From Sambucus nigra (lineage: Eukaryota > Streptophyta > Magnoliopsida > Dipsacales > Adoxaceae): a DNA stretch of 64,000 nucleotides. The stretch is taken from contig OX422208.1 of assembly GCA_949130495.1 (NCBI GenBank), positions 689,083,702-689,147,701 of the forward strand, read 5' to 3'. The position numbers and the translations under genes were made by a program. This document shows, piece after piece, positions 31,202 to 42,649 of this stretch (within the stretch, counting starts at the first letter, position 1; each line of letters opens with the position of its first letter). Below the pieces are notes generated by a model. It was not told the origin of the DNA and did not search any database. It was given only the letters and a program-made list of their open reading frames with translations.

Positions 31202-31352
31202 GGTCTCTTTAGTTTAATTTTATTTTGTACATTATTTATTTTTAAATACTGAATTATAAAGTATTTCAGCTCTTGTAGAGCTGCCACCCATCCGTCCCTA
31301 AAGTATTTCAGACTGGCGTATTCCATTTGTGATGACATAGCAGCCAAACATT
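31202..31352 (-). pseudogene. C-terminal piece of the Tat antisense ORF
   Basis: Reads on the minus strand AAMSSQMEYASLKYFRDGW, then VAALQELKYF, continuing the frame that ends at 34483 across the solo LTR and one copy of its duplication (joint G-W-N-K-C-L). It is cut at its 3' end by the Harbinger element at 31201. Confidence 0.65.
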
Positions 31353-31357
31353 TATTC

Positions 31358-34300
31358 TGTAATACCCCGAAAATTACATATTTTAAATTAATGGATTAAT
31401 TGGATTTTATTATTAATTAATTCATTTGGGTTTTATCCGGATTGTGGATATTAAAATGGATGATTCTGAATATTACTTAAAGATATTTAGGTAATATATG
31501 AATGTGATGTCATTGATATGACGGTATGATATAAATTCGGTAATTTGAATTTTTAGTCAGACGCGGTATGGGATGTGTCGGGACTAATTTATTAAATTAA
31601 AAAGGAAATTTATTTTCTATCGACCTTATAGTCATTTCGACTGTGTCGTTGCGTCCGGAAGGTTCGAAATAGTCAGAAAAGTCTATTTGGATGTTAATTT
31701 TGAGTCTCGGGTCATTTGGAAATGAAAAGACAACCCAAAAGGGCATTTTGGTTATTTTTACAAGGGGGGTGAATAGTGATTTCGGGTTTTGTCTTATTAT
31801 AAGTATTTGGAGATTAGTGTATGTAGGTTCATTTCATCTCTTCTACACAAAATTTAAAAGTCATCTTCTTAGAGAGAGTGGAAGGTTGCTTGGAAAGAAA
31901 AAGAAGTTTGCTTGGGAAGGAGGAGAACCAAAGGTCAAAGGTCACCACCACCATCACCACCTGTGTTATTCAACTCCAAAGGATCAGATCTTCATTAAAG
32001 GCAAGTGTTTGATATTTGCAATTTAAGTTCGTATATTGTCCATGTTAGGATAGTTATAAAAAGAGATGATTTTCATGCTTGGAAGATGAAAGGATATAGT
32101 TGTTAATGGATTTTTGGAATCTAAAAATATATAGGAATTAAACTCATGTTGTAGGTAGTTAGTAATCCAATAAATATTCATCAATCTGTGGAAGAAATTC
32201 TGAAAATAATTTAGTGTTCTTGAAGATAATATGTTGATAACTTTTTGGAAAAAGAGGCAAAAACGAGTGGAATGAGAAGAGCCAATTTGGAATGTTTAGA
32301 TCTTCTTTTTGAGTGCATTTGGATAAGATTTAAGAAAAACTCAAAACACATACCTAACTCAATTTTTCGTGTAGAATCCAAATCTGAAGTCGGATTGATG
32401 ATTCGAATAATTTTTGGATCTGATTTTTCTGAGTATTTAAAATATGAGAATTCATGAAGTTGTTTCTTTTTAATGTTGGTTCTTATCCCAAAACTTTGGT
32501 ATATTTTTTGTGATTGTTAATGGGATATTATGGGACTTAGAGGAGATCAGTAAGACCTAGATAAGATTTGAATTGATTTGATTGGAATTATGTTAGTTAA
32601 ATTGGAAGAAATTTCGGTTGCTAGATTCATGTGTTGGATTCTAATCTGTTTGTATGAGGATTAAGGATAGTTCAAGTAGGGGAGATTTAATATAACACCT
32701 GGGTAGCCTTAGGGTTACAATTTAAACATCAAGGACTGAGTTTAAGCTCATTATTGATTTCGCAAGGGCTGAGTGTAGTACAAGAGCGTAGTGGTATGGC
32801 TCCTGGATAAAGATGGGAGTTTAGAACACATTTGGTTGAAAGAGGGGATGAGGTTATTTCGATCGCATATTTGAAGTTGACGAACCTCCTCGATCGACAA
32901 AGTTAAGTAGTAGTGTATTGGAGGGGTTCCTTGTTTGGATTTCGCTTTGCGAGACGCTCCGCGCATGAACCTTAACGACGTCGGGGGTGGAGAGATGTTA
33001 TAGGATGCGAGGGTAATTAAATTATGAAGTAAAGATATGACATTTTAATACGTGGGATTTAAAGAGATATAATGCTACGTAAGGGAATAATCTAAGGTTA
33101 ATGTGAGTACCTTGTTGTTAGTATACTATAGGTATGATAATACCTATTTGATTGATTAATGATTATGTGTATGACATACCTAGCTTACTTGCTATCGGTG
33201 GGAGGTTTGCGCGTGAGGGCAGTCATATCCTGATGAATCCATGGGTGATTTGTCGCTCGAGAACATAGGTCTATGAAAGACTTATCGGGGAGTTGATAAG
33301 TCCGCTGACTATGGGTACGTAGGTATGTGCATGACCCATGGGTATGAGAAGTATGTTCGCCTCCAATGATTGTGTTGTTGTTAATGGTTCGAGGTATCCT
33401 CACCGAACCTTTTGTCCCCTTTTCGGCGACCAGCGATATTGGGACATGATAGCAGAGTAATGCATTGCACCGCAGCTGTGACTCGGGGTGCCGTATTATA
33501 TATGAATATATATATATAATGGATTAAATGAATGAATGGATATTTATTATGGTTAAATCTATCTACGGTGATAATTGTAGATAACGGTGAATAGAGAAAG
33601 ATAATTGAATTAAGTTAATGAATGTTTATTGAAAAACTTAATTCATATTAATGAGAAATGATTCATGTTAATGAGAAACGATGAGAAATGTAAATGAATA
33701 ATAATGTGACGTATGGTATGGGACATACGGGGATTATGATATTGGGATGGAATTATAATATGGAGACTAGAAAAGAGGAACCATTAACTAGGAGGTTAAT
33801 AGGAAACGTTAAGTGTGCACTCTAGTTGAGAGGTGAGAATGGCAAGTGAGAGTTGGGTCTAACATGTACATAATAAAAGATTTATTGCACTTATTAAATA
33901 CTTGATGTTTTAAAAATCATTTTCACAATCGGGCTCTGACCCGTTTCCTTGCAAATTTTCTCTTCTATTGTATCTCTATATCAGGTGTCCAGCAACAGGG
34001 ACGCCAACCTTAGCGGATTATGACAGGTTATGGATTTATGGAGTTTTGCTTAGACGCCTATCATCTTTTTGATTCACAGTATTCTTAGTTAGGGCATGTC
34101 GCCCAAAGGATTCAGTTATCTCTTTTCTATCGGGGTCAAATACTATTGTATCCGTGTCTTTTTAATACATTTAATATTGTTGGGATTACTGTAATGGATT
34201 AATATTATTTGGGAATGTTTATTCCAATTGCATTCAAATTATTTGGTGTTATCTAATTGGTTATCAGTGTTGTAGAATAAAATGTGTTGTGTTATTCTTA

Positions 34301-34477
34301 AACTGGAAATGGATTTTGTTGTATTAAAATTTGGAAAGTTTTTAACACCAGCTTAATTGGGTATTGGGTGAGTTGTAAATGTTTTCGACAGTGATGCTAA
34401 GAATGAGTCAACTGTATATTCTATTTTAATTTGGTATGGGACTGGCCACCCGGTATTTAATTAGGCGGGGTGTTACA
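31358..34477 (+). mobile_element. Solo LTR, 3.1 kb, Ty3/gypsy-like
   Basis: Perfect target duplication TATTC at 31353-31357 and 34478-34482. Ends TGTAATACCCCG and CGGGGTGTTACA are inverted at 11 of 12 positions. No internal primer site, polypurine tract, second LTR or pol frame was found in 3120 bp, so it is best read as a solo LTR left by recombination. A related single copy in opposite orientation is at 38531-41445 (shared CAGGTGTCCAGCNACAGGG). Large LTRs with these ends fit Ty3/gypsy elements; the clade is not certain. Confidence 0.85.
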
Positions 34478-34482
34478 TATTC

Positions 34483-36312
34483 CAGCCCTTGTCCCAACCT
34501 ACGCTGAAGGATTTTTTGACGACTTTCTTCCTTTTAACTTTCTCCGAGGAGGTCCTTTCCCTAAGGAGCTCCTCGGCAACCCTCAACTTCTCCTCTACCT
34601 CCAGTTTCTGACGCTCAACGTCATGAAGTCTCTCGATTTCCTCTTCAGCAGCTTTGAGATTATTCTCAAGCTCTGCAGCATTCTTGAGCTTCTTCTCGAG
34701 CTCTTTGTTATTCTTCTCAAACTCTTTCAATTTATTCTCCAATCCCTTGGAGGCTTTCATAGCTCGATCTCTCTCTTGCTCGACAGACTTAACTTGCTTC
34801 TCCTAAGCGATCTTATTCTCCTCATACTTCTGATGAGAATCTTTCAAAGACTGGGTTAATCCATAAAGGCCTCCTCTACACCTCCCGAGGAGACTGAAGC
34901 CTTGATAGCTTAATCCTTCTTCAGAATAATATTAAAACATGTTACCAGCTGAAAAAAGAAAATAACTTTGAGTCAGTGCGAGGACATAGTATTGAAAAAT
35001 GAAAGCTTATATTGATAATACTTACTGAGGCAATATGTTGAGCAGCCAAGGTGGTGACCCTATCACGAGTAAGAGTATCTTCAATACCTTGGACCTCGGG
35101 GATAATCCAAGACTTCACCGAGCTCATAGAAGAGCTCGGAGGAACAAAAGTGGGAACCCCACCTTTAACATTCAAAGACTGAGAGACAGGTTCTGCTGGT
35201 CTCTCAGAAGAAATTTTCTTTAACCTCCTCGAAAGAGCAGGAACATTCTCAACTAAAGATGTGGTTTTGGTTGGTGATATAACAATAACCTCACTTGGAG
35301 GAGAAACAACAAGAACTTTGCTCGGAGCCACAGGGGGCTTCTCACTGAATTTCTTGGTTGCATCAGAAGAGGGTACCTCGACAGACTTTCTCCTCTCTTC
35401 TGGAACATCTTTTTTACTTCTCTTTGTCTCCACTGCAGGAGAATTAGACTTGTCGAAAAAAGAGGGAACTTTTCTTCTCTTCATTATGTCACCAATTGGA
35501 ATATTTGACTCTGAAGAAGAACCCTCCACACTAGTATCAGCAGCTGGTACTTGGTCGATGTCAACCACCATTGGACGAGCAGTGAAGGATGAAGTATAGC
35601 TCATGTACTGCAACAAATAAGATGCTGATCTGATATGTTCGTCAGCAACGGATTGGTGTAAACTCCAGATAAGTTTCAAGTGCTTTAAATTAACATTTGT
35701 CTCCTTTGGAGATTTTCTTTTGCTGTCAACTGTAATGAACAAAAACAAATGTCAGTAAGACGTTTTATCAAACACAAAGAAAACAATATTTCCAAAAAAT
35801 AAAAACAACCTATTCCATTGCCATAAGGGGGACACCTAGGACCCTGATATACATCATCTCCATTTAATGGAGCATGTTGCCAATTTTTCATAACAACCCC
35901 ATGCTCGAAGTAATCCATGTTGCATCTGGAAGATTGACAACAAAAGCCCTATTTTAAAACCTAGTTTTTAAATAAAAAGTACTATCGTTGACAACCCATC
36001 TATAACAAAACATAATTTCTGGAATTCCTAAACGGGTTCCATGGATTTGATTTAACCTATGGACTCCATTAACTATTCGCCAGGTATTCAGTGCTATTTT
36101 TGCAGGAACAACGTCAAAATACTGACAGAATTCCAAACATAAAGGGTTTGGAGGAAAAGAAAAGCCACATTCGGCCACGAAGAGACTTGGGAACCAATGT
36201 CCCTCAGCAAATAGAAATAGTTAGAAGGTTTAGAGAATTCCTCCAAAATGACCCATGAAGAAATTGAAAATTCAGAACGAAATTTGTCAAGAGATTCAAT
36301 AGGGTAAACCAT
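34483..36312 (-). pseudogene. Tat-type antisense accessory ORF (gypsy-type transposon domain), broken
   Basis: Minus-strand pieces in order: 36178-35954 (AECGFSFPPNPLCLEFCQYF, then NTWRIVNG), the N-terminal domain annotated in plants as a putative gypsy-type transposon domain; 35748-34942, a Ser/Pro/Lys-rich middle (SSESNIPIGDIMKRRKVPSF); and 34760-34483, a coiled coil of Lys/Glu heptads (NKLKEFEKNNKELEKKLK). Stops and frameshifts separate the pieces, and introns may also. The direction is opposite to the adjoining 3' LTR and polypurine tract, as known for accessory ORFs of some Tat-lineage Ty3/gypsy elements. The solo LTR splits its C-terminus. The gag-pol part is absent from the window. Confidence 0.65.
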
Positions 36313-36724
36313 GATGAACAGAATAAGTAAAAGAAAAGGAAGAAGAGCTTACAGGAGAAGACTGAGTCAGTTGACAACGAATAATGGAGGAAACGAACGC
36401 ACAAGATAGGGAGGAAATGAAAAGTTTGAAGACACAGGTTTGAAAAGTAAAAGACGATAGGATTTCTTGCCTTGTTTAAATACTTTACCTCGGGAACAAA
36501 AAAAGCAATGATTACCAAGGTAGACGTTTGCGTTACCGGTGGCTAAAAGGAGAAAAAAGGCACGAAAACCGAAGCGGTTAGAAAAATTTAAAAAGTCTGA
36601 TTCTATGAATTCAAATGAAAAAATAAATACAAGGAAAACGCTCCTAAAATTCAGGATGACTATCTAATCCCGCCATATTTGAAGAAAAATGTTCCACACT
36701 CCTCCTCAATCTCGAACTGTGAAA
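36313..36724. other. Leader of the antisense ORF / region before the polypurine tract
   Basis: AT-rich with purine runs and no supported frame. It may hold the promoter of the antisense ORF. Confidence 0.4.
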
Positions 36725-36737
36725 CATTGGGGGCTTC
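36725..36737 (+). other. Polypurine tract of the Tat element
   Basis: CATTGGGGGCTTC immediately before TGTTGATACC. The G-run next to the LTR fixes plus orientation for the element. Confidence 0.7.
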
Positions 36738-37303
36738 TGTTGATACCAAAATTAGTCTGCTGACATGGACAAATCACATGAAGACGCGTGTCAATTTACA
36801 TGGTAAATACGAATACTCCAGACGAACAAATTAAGACCACCGAGCAACTAATAAGTTCCGAGCAACTCAAGTGTGACGAGCAACTCAATCTCTCTGAGCA
36901 ATTCAAGCGTGTCGAGCAACTTAGGTGGTCCGAGCAGTTTAAGCGGTCCGAGCTACATAAGTGTACATCGTATTCAAATTAAGAGAATCCAGGATATAAT
37001 TACGCATTAAATGCTCAATAATATAGTACAGATGTATGTCTACTGGGTAACAGCGCACTGTCCTTTCATTTGTACAACCTCAAGACTATAAATACATTGT
37101 AACCTCCTCATTAGCATGGGACTTAGAATTTCTTGGTAAATCCTTTATCGAGAATTCTGCAAACAGTCAGTAATAACAAATACAGTGGACGTAGGCCATT
37201 CTTACAAGGCTGAACCACTTTAAAAATCTTTTGTCTTATATTTATATATTCATTTTTATCTGTGATTAAACAATTACATCAAATCTAGTTTTTTACATCA
37301 ACA
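36738..37303 (+). repeat. 3' LTR of the truncated Tat-type element
   Basis: 566 bp with inverted ends TGTTGAT and ATCAACA. A TATAAATAC promoter motif lies near 37087 and a GGCTGAACCACTTTAAAAATC motif near 37210, as in plant Tat LTRs. GAGCAACT and GAGCAATT repeats occupy 36840-36950. The 5' partner is missing. Confidence 0.75.
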
Positions 37304-37980
37304 ATATTATTGGGGGGAGGCCTATAAATAGAATCATCCAAGTTCGAAGCCTATTTGTTCGGTCCGCTATTTTCGAGCTGAACTTTATTTGAGTATGAGT
37401 CGAGTTGAGTCTGGGCCAAAATTTCATGGATAAAATACAATTATGTTTATAAAATACAATTATGTTTATAGAAATATAATTATATATAGACATATAATTA
37501 TCAAATGTAAATAAAAACAATTATGTTTATAGATTTATAATTGTGTTTTGTGCAGAAAGTGAATACTATGAAAATGTCATGCAAGTCAATGTGCAATTGA
37601 TTCTTTATTATCGTTGATTTTTGTTCTTTTTGTATGCATTTATATTTTTAATTTTTTTTAGTTCTCTCTCTCTCTGATGGATGTTTATTTAAATCTCTCT
37701 TTACCCTCTAAATTATAGTACCTTGTGTAGAAAAGAAGGTTTATTATTTTATTTAAGACAATATGAATAAGTGCATAAAGCTTACGATCAATTGCGAGTC
37801 AAGTTTGAAACTTGAAATCCCAAATACCAAAGCTCAGAATGATTTTGAGTCGAATTAGTCATATAAAAACCCAACTAGTATAGCCCAATTGTAGGTTTAA
37901 TCATTTTTTAGCCGAAATCTACTTTATTTATATATGACTTACTTGTAAGTGTTCACAATTAATGTTGTATCATTTGAAGT
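37304..37980. other. No gene seen
   Basis: AT-rich sequence with TTATGTTTATA repeats at 37440-37540 and a short CT run. It separates the two Tat-type remnants. I could not find the left LTR of the minus-strand element here. Confidence 0.5.
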
Positions 37981-38530
37981 TTTTATTCTATATTGATACT
38001 TTAACATGGCCCCCCTCTTTTACTTCATACTCTCCCATAACCAGGTTTACCACTAACTGTGAGTCACTGTGAGTCATTATTTACTCGGCTCTAAGTGATA
38101 CTGTCAACTCTAACCTAGCAATTAAAACCTCGTATTTTGCTTCATTGTTGGATGCTTTAAATTTGAAACGGATAACATATTTTATGTCAACTTCACCAGA
38201 TGTGTTGATTATTAATCCAGCTTTAATACCGTTTGCACATGACGATCCATCCATGAAAATTTTTCATACATGCAACTTTAGTTCAAAGTCTCCTTGTATT
38301 AAGGAACCGTCTTTAAATAGTTTTCTTGAAAATTCATCCCTCTAACCTATCTTGTTTTGTTCGAATGAGGACTCTGGTGATCTTTGGATCTACTCGGCTG
38401 GAACCACAGTAGCTCGGCTGGAACTATGGTAGTTTGCTTGGCTAGAACTACAGTAGTTTGCTCGACTATAACTACAGTAGTTTGCTTGGTCAGCCTTTTC
38501 TCCTCATAAGTGAATTCTGTAATGAAATAT
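37981..38530 (-). pseudogene. Second (archaeal-type) RNase H of the Tat element
   Basis: On the minus strand 38530-38500 reads FITEFTYEE, the end of the linker after the first RNase H. Further on, IRFKFKASNNEAKYEVLIAR (38170-38110) and HSDSQLVVNLVMGEYEVKEG (38060-37990) match the conserved blocks of the additional RNase H in Tat elements. A Thr/Val-rich repeat lies between. A stop and phase changes disable it. Confidence 0.75.
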
Positions 38531-39501
38531 TGTGACACACCGCTTAATTAAATACCGAGTGATCAGTCTTTTATTAAATTAATATCAAAGTGTCCGATTG
38601 GTTCATTCTTGGCATCACTGTCGAAAATAAATTTTTTTCATTATTAATCACCTAATAATTAATTAAGCTAACTGTCAAAACATTTTCCAAATTTATTTAT
38701 ACCAAATTAATCCATTAATAAAATTTCATGCTTTAAGATATAAGCCATTCCCATTCTACAAGAATAAATACTGAGCATGAATTAAATACTGAAATAATTG
38801 AGATTGGATAAAACATTCCAATTCAAAGTCTAAAACCATTAGAATCATAATACTCAATCCAACAAGAAAAGAAAAGCTTAAAGAAACTACAATGTCTGAA
38901 ATAACTAAGATGGAAACGGGTGACACATGCCCTAACTGAAATGTCTGAACTAAGAACTGAATAAAACAAGAGAAGCGTCTAATATCAATAACCTACTGCT
39001 TCCACAACAACTGCAGCTCGTCGAATGATCCACGCGTCTAAGTCTGATGGTGACCCTGTGGCTGGACACCTGGTATAATATATATAGAGAGAGAGAGAGC
39101 AAAAGAGAAGAGAAATAGCGAGAAACGGGTCAGAGCCCGATTTGTAAAAATATTTGTTTTAGCAAGTATTTAAAACTGTATTAATGCAATTATTATGTGC
39201 ATATTAGTTTCGAACTCTCACCTGAGATCCTCACCCCTCTACTAATGTGAACACTTAGTATATGTCTACCCCAACCTAGTCATCTATAATATTTCCAACT
39301 AGGTTATTGACATGAACCCCTAAATATATCTCAAGGGAGTAACCCGTATCGCCCATACAATACGCTAATAATATTCTTTTATGTCAGTTACCCATTTTAT
39401 GTTCACAATTTTGACAGGATGTCCTTTATCCACTGGAATTACTTTACTTATCCATACTTATACATTTTCTAATTTCACACATTAGAATCATTCATTCTCA
39501 A

Positions 39502-39502
<1 letters not shown>

Positions 39503-39554
<52 letters not shown>
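39503..39554. repeat. (TA)n microsatellite
   Basis: About 25 TA dinucleotides inside the second solo LTR. Confidence 0.97.
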
Positions 39555-39555
<1 letters not shown>

Positions 39556-40199
39556 CCTACGCCCCTTGGTTAAGACCACTTGGCGCAATGCATACTCTGT
39601 TATCATGCCCCGGTGCATCACTCGCTGCATAAAGGACAATTGGTTCGGCGTCTCTCATGAACCATAAATCTCATAACATAAATATTGGAGGCGAGCATAC
39701 TCACCAGCTAAATGGGTCACGCACATACCTACACTCCCATTCAACCGTCGAAACTATTATACGAAACATATAGCACGTATCCAAGTTCATATGCTCTGGG
39801 TACAAGTCAAATATCCCCCCATCGGGTCACCTAGGATAAGACTGTCCATTGCACGAAACCTCCACTCGATAGCAAGTAACGTAGGTATGTTATAGACCCA
39901 ATAATGATAAACATATAATATTAGGCATTCCCGAAGCTTTACAACAATTTAGGTATTCACCCAACCCATATTTATATTTCTTCACGTAGTATATTTCTTT
40001 TTACTACTTACGCAATTTACTCGATTATTCACACTCTCGAATTTTCTAAGGTCAATTCACCTATTCAATACTTAAGGTTTCATTCTAGGATTATTTCCCA
40101 AGTACTTCTGCACTAAGTTAATATTAGTAAATGGCAGTTTTCCTAACACAATTAACTGGGTAACATGATTTGGGGGAAAATAGAAATTTTTGGGCTTTT

Positions 40200-40290
40200 C
40201 TAGGATCTGTCGTTCGAACGAGTTAGCATGTCGTTTGAACGACTCTGACTTCTCGTTCGAATGATACTCCATCTCGTTCGAACGAGATGT
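40200..40290. repeat. TTCGAA-palindrome cluster in the second solo LTR
   Basis: Four half-degenerate copies of CGTTCGAACGA-type palindromes spaced about 23-30 bp. The first solo LTR lacks them, and a similar array lies in the copia LTR at 60385-60535. Confidence 0.7.
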
Positions 40291-41445
40291 GGTCTTTTTC
40301 TGGTTTGGCCAGACCTGTTACGTTTTACTGTTCATACTTCGTCTTCCTCAAAATTTCAGTCCTAAAACCTCTAAATTTCTTAACCCCTACACCAAAACAT
40401 CAATCATAATTAATGTTCTAACATGTATAAATGATTTCCCTTAACTTTGAATCATTAATTCATCATAAAACAATTATAAAATCCTCAATTTAACAATTTA
40501 AAAACCCTAGTTCATCAAATTTCCATACAATAACATCAAATTCAATTTCGTTTATCATCAATACTCATCAATTTGGGATTTCTAAACTATCTACATGAGG
40601 GATTTATCCTAATTCGTTTTTCAGATTTCAATTCATGTTCTTAAATCTCCAATTTCATCAAAACTCATAAACCAAACGTAAATATAATCTACCTACACCA
40701 ATATGAACATATTTATTTCTATGAATCGTAAGTAATAAACACTTGCCTTAATTTCAACGGTCTGATCCATTATTGATATGGGTATGAGTGTGTTCCTTGT
40801 CTCGCGATCTACACTTTGGTATAGTTTTTGGTGTGTATTCTTGAGTTAGGCACCAAGAACACCAATAGTTTCTTCTTCCTTCCTCTGTGCCTTTCCCTTC
40901 TCTCACATAGGTTTAGAGCTGATAACTCCCCCTAACCCATGTACCTTCTTATTTAATGTCTTAATTTTCGTCCATATTATTACTTCAAATCCCAAAGGAT
41001 AAAAATACCCCTACGGGGGCCGGGTAGTCTTAAAATTACCCCAGAGTCAAAATAAAATACCCGAGTAGAGTTTTCCGACTATCTCGACCCTTCCGGCTCA
41101 ATGGCACACTCAAAATTACCATACGAGTTATACAAAAATAATTTATCTTTTTATTCCATACAATTAGTCCCGACACGACTCACACGCACGTCCTGACTTA
41201 AAATACCAAACTGTCGTATTTCGCACTCCGACAATTTATAAAAATATAATTTCATATTACATATACCCACAGTAATAATCAATGATTTCCATCAATAAGT
41301 ATTAACCCTTGGCACGCTAGTTAATAATTATTTTAAATTCGAATTAATTAATAGTTAAATTTCCTGACCTTTTTAATTTAATTAATTTAATAATAATAAT
41401 TAATCTCATAATTATTTAATATCATAAAAAGACGGGGTATTACCA

Positions 41446-41794
41446 AATGCATCAGACTTTTCAGGTTTGTGAGGGATTGTGGATGGTTTAATATCATAAA
41501 TATGTATCCGATCTCCCACTTTGGCAAACCATCCACAAAACCTGAAAAGTCTGACAGGTTGATGGAATAGGCAACAGAGTTGTCAGACTTTTCAGGCTTG
41601 TGGATGGTTTGCCAAAGTGGGAGATCAGTGTAGACCACTATAAAGTGAGCTTGGAAATACTGCTTAATCTTCCTGGATACCACTATCAGAGCTAGAGCTA
41701 ATTTCTCCATTGTAGAATATCTTATTTTATCACCGAAAAAAGCTTTGCTCATGTAGTATACTAGTTTTTGAACTCCTCCATTAATTATGATCAA
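41446..41794 (-). pseudogene. First RNase H of the Tat element
   Basis: Reads VQKLVYYMSKAFFGDKIRYS, then MEKLALALIVVSRKIKQYFQ and HFIVVYTDLPLWQTIHKPEK: the Y-x-S-K-A-L, E-K-L-A-L-A and T-D-x-P-L blocks of Ty3/gypsy RNase H. After that the sequence is scrambled by a local inverted duplication (41456-41627) and meets the solo LTR. Confidence 0.8.
41456..41627. repeat. Local inverted duplication within the RNase H fossil
   Basis: 41586-41626 (GACTTTTCAGGCTTGTGGAT through GGGAGATC) recurs as its reverse complement at 41509-41550 with one or two differences, separated by ~35 bp. A shorter direct copy begins at 41456. Together they form a strong hairpin absent from normal RNase H coding DNA. Confidence 0.88.
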
Positions 41795-41880
41795 AGTCGA
41801 GCTGACTGCTGACTCCGATACCGTTATATATAAGTGTAGTTTTTCTCTTAGGATTGGTCTTAATAATAGTGGGGTTAATC

Positions 41881-42530
41881 CTATGTATTTTTTAGCTCCA
41901 GGAAATCAGCTTGGCATTCCTCTGTCCATTCAAAAGAGTTTTTAATCACCTCGAAGAGTGGGAGGCACTTATTTGTTGCTTTATATACGAATTTATTTAA
42001 AGCTTCCACCCGACCTGTTAGGCTTTGAATTTCCTTCTTGCTATTGAGAGGTTGCATATTGATCAACATCTGAGTCTTGACAGGGTTGACCTCTATGCCC
42101 CTTTGATTAATAATAAAACCCATAAATTTTTCAGTCTTGACTCCGAACACACATTTGGCTGGATTTATCTTCAGTTGATATTTTTTTAGCTCGCTAAAGG
42201 TTTGGCTGAGGTCTTTGATATGGTCGTTTGCCTTCACGCTTTTAGTGAGATTGTTATTTACATAAACTTCCATATTCTTCCCTATTTTCTTCTCAAACGC
42301 CTTGTTCACCAGCCTTTGAAATGAGGTACCCGTATTTTTTAGTCCAAAGGGCATAACATTATAATAAAAAGTACCTCGACTCGTGATGAATGAGGTCTTT
42401 TTTTTGTCCTTTGGCTTCATTTTAATCTGTCTATAACCAAAATAAGCATCCATAAAGCTTTATAGTTCGTGCCCAGCCGTTGTGTCCACCAGTTGATCAA
42501 TTTGAGGCAAGGGATTATTATTTGCTCCTT
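41881..42530 (-). pseudogene. Reverse transcriptase of the Tat element
   Basis: A 190-codon frame starts MDAYFGYRQIKMKPKDKKKT, followed by the VMPFGLKNTGTSFQRLVNKA block, a VYVNN site where the catalytic Y-x-D-D is expected, and CVFGVKTEKFMGFIINQRGI with the connection domain after it. The loss of both Asp (VNNN for VDD-type) shows inactivation independent of stops. Just upstream, in another frame, NPLPQIDQLVDTTAGHEL is readable. Everything before that is missing. Confidence 0.85.
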
Positions 42531-42649
42531 ATTTTTTACGCACGGTGACCTTGATCTTCTCCTTGGCTTCCAATCATCGCGACCTGGTATTGGCCTGCCA
42601 CTTTTTCCCACATAATTATTTAGTTTCCCTATTTAAGGATGGCCTTAAT

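Larger units (their letters stand above)
38531..41445 (-). mobile_element. Second solo LTR, 2.9 kb, same family as 31358-34477
   Basis: On the plus strand it runs TGTGACACACCG to CGGGGTATTACCA, the inverse of the first solo LTR, and shares internal blocks with it. No second LTR, primer site or pol is seen inside. It sits in the RNase H linker of the Tat element. Candidate duplications GCATT and ATATT on the minus strand differ by two transitions. It carries TTCGAACGA palindromes at 40200-40290 and a TA microsatellite at 39503. Confidence 0.7.

Noticed and set aside
31048..31347. 99-codon minus-strand ORF as a gene
   Set aside because: It starts in the Tat antisense-ORF remnant and runs into the Harbinger TIR and palindrome array, so it is a chimera of two elements.
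34473..34760. Host coiled-coil gene
   Set aside because: The coiled coil continues a gypsy-type transposon-domain frame next to a polypurine tract and LTR, so it belongs to a Tat element.
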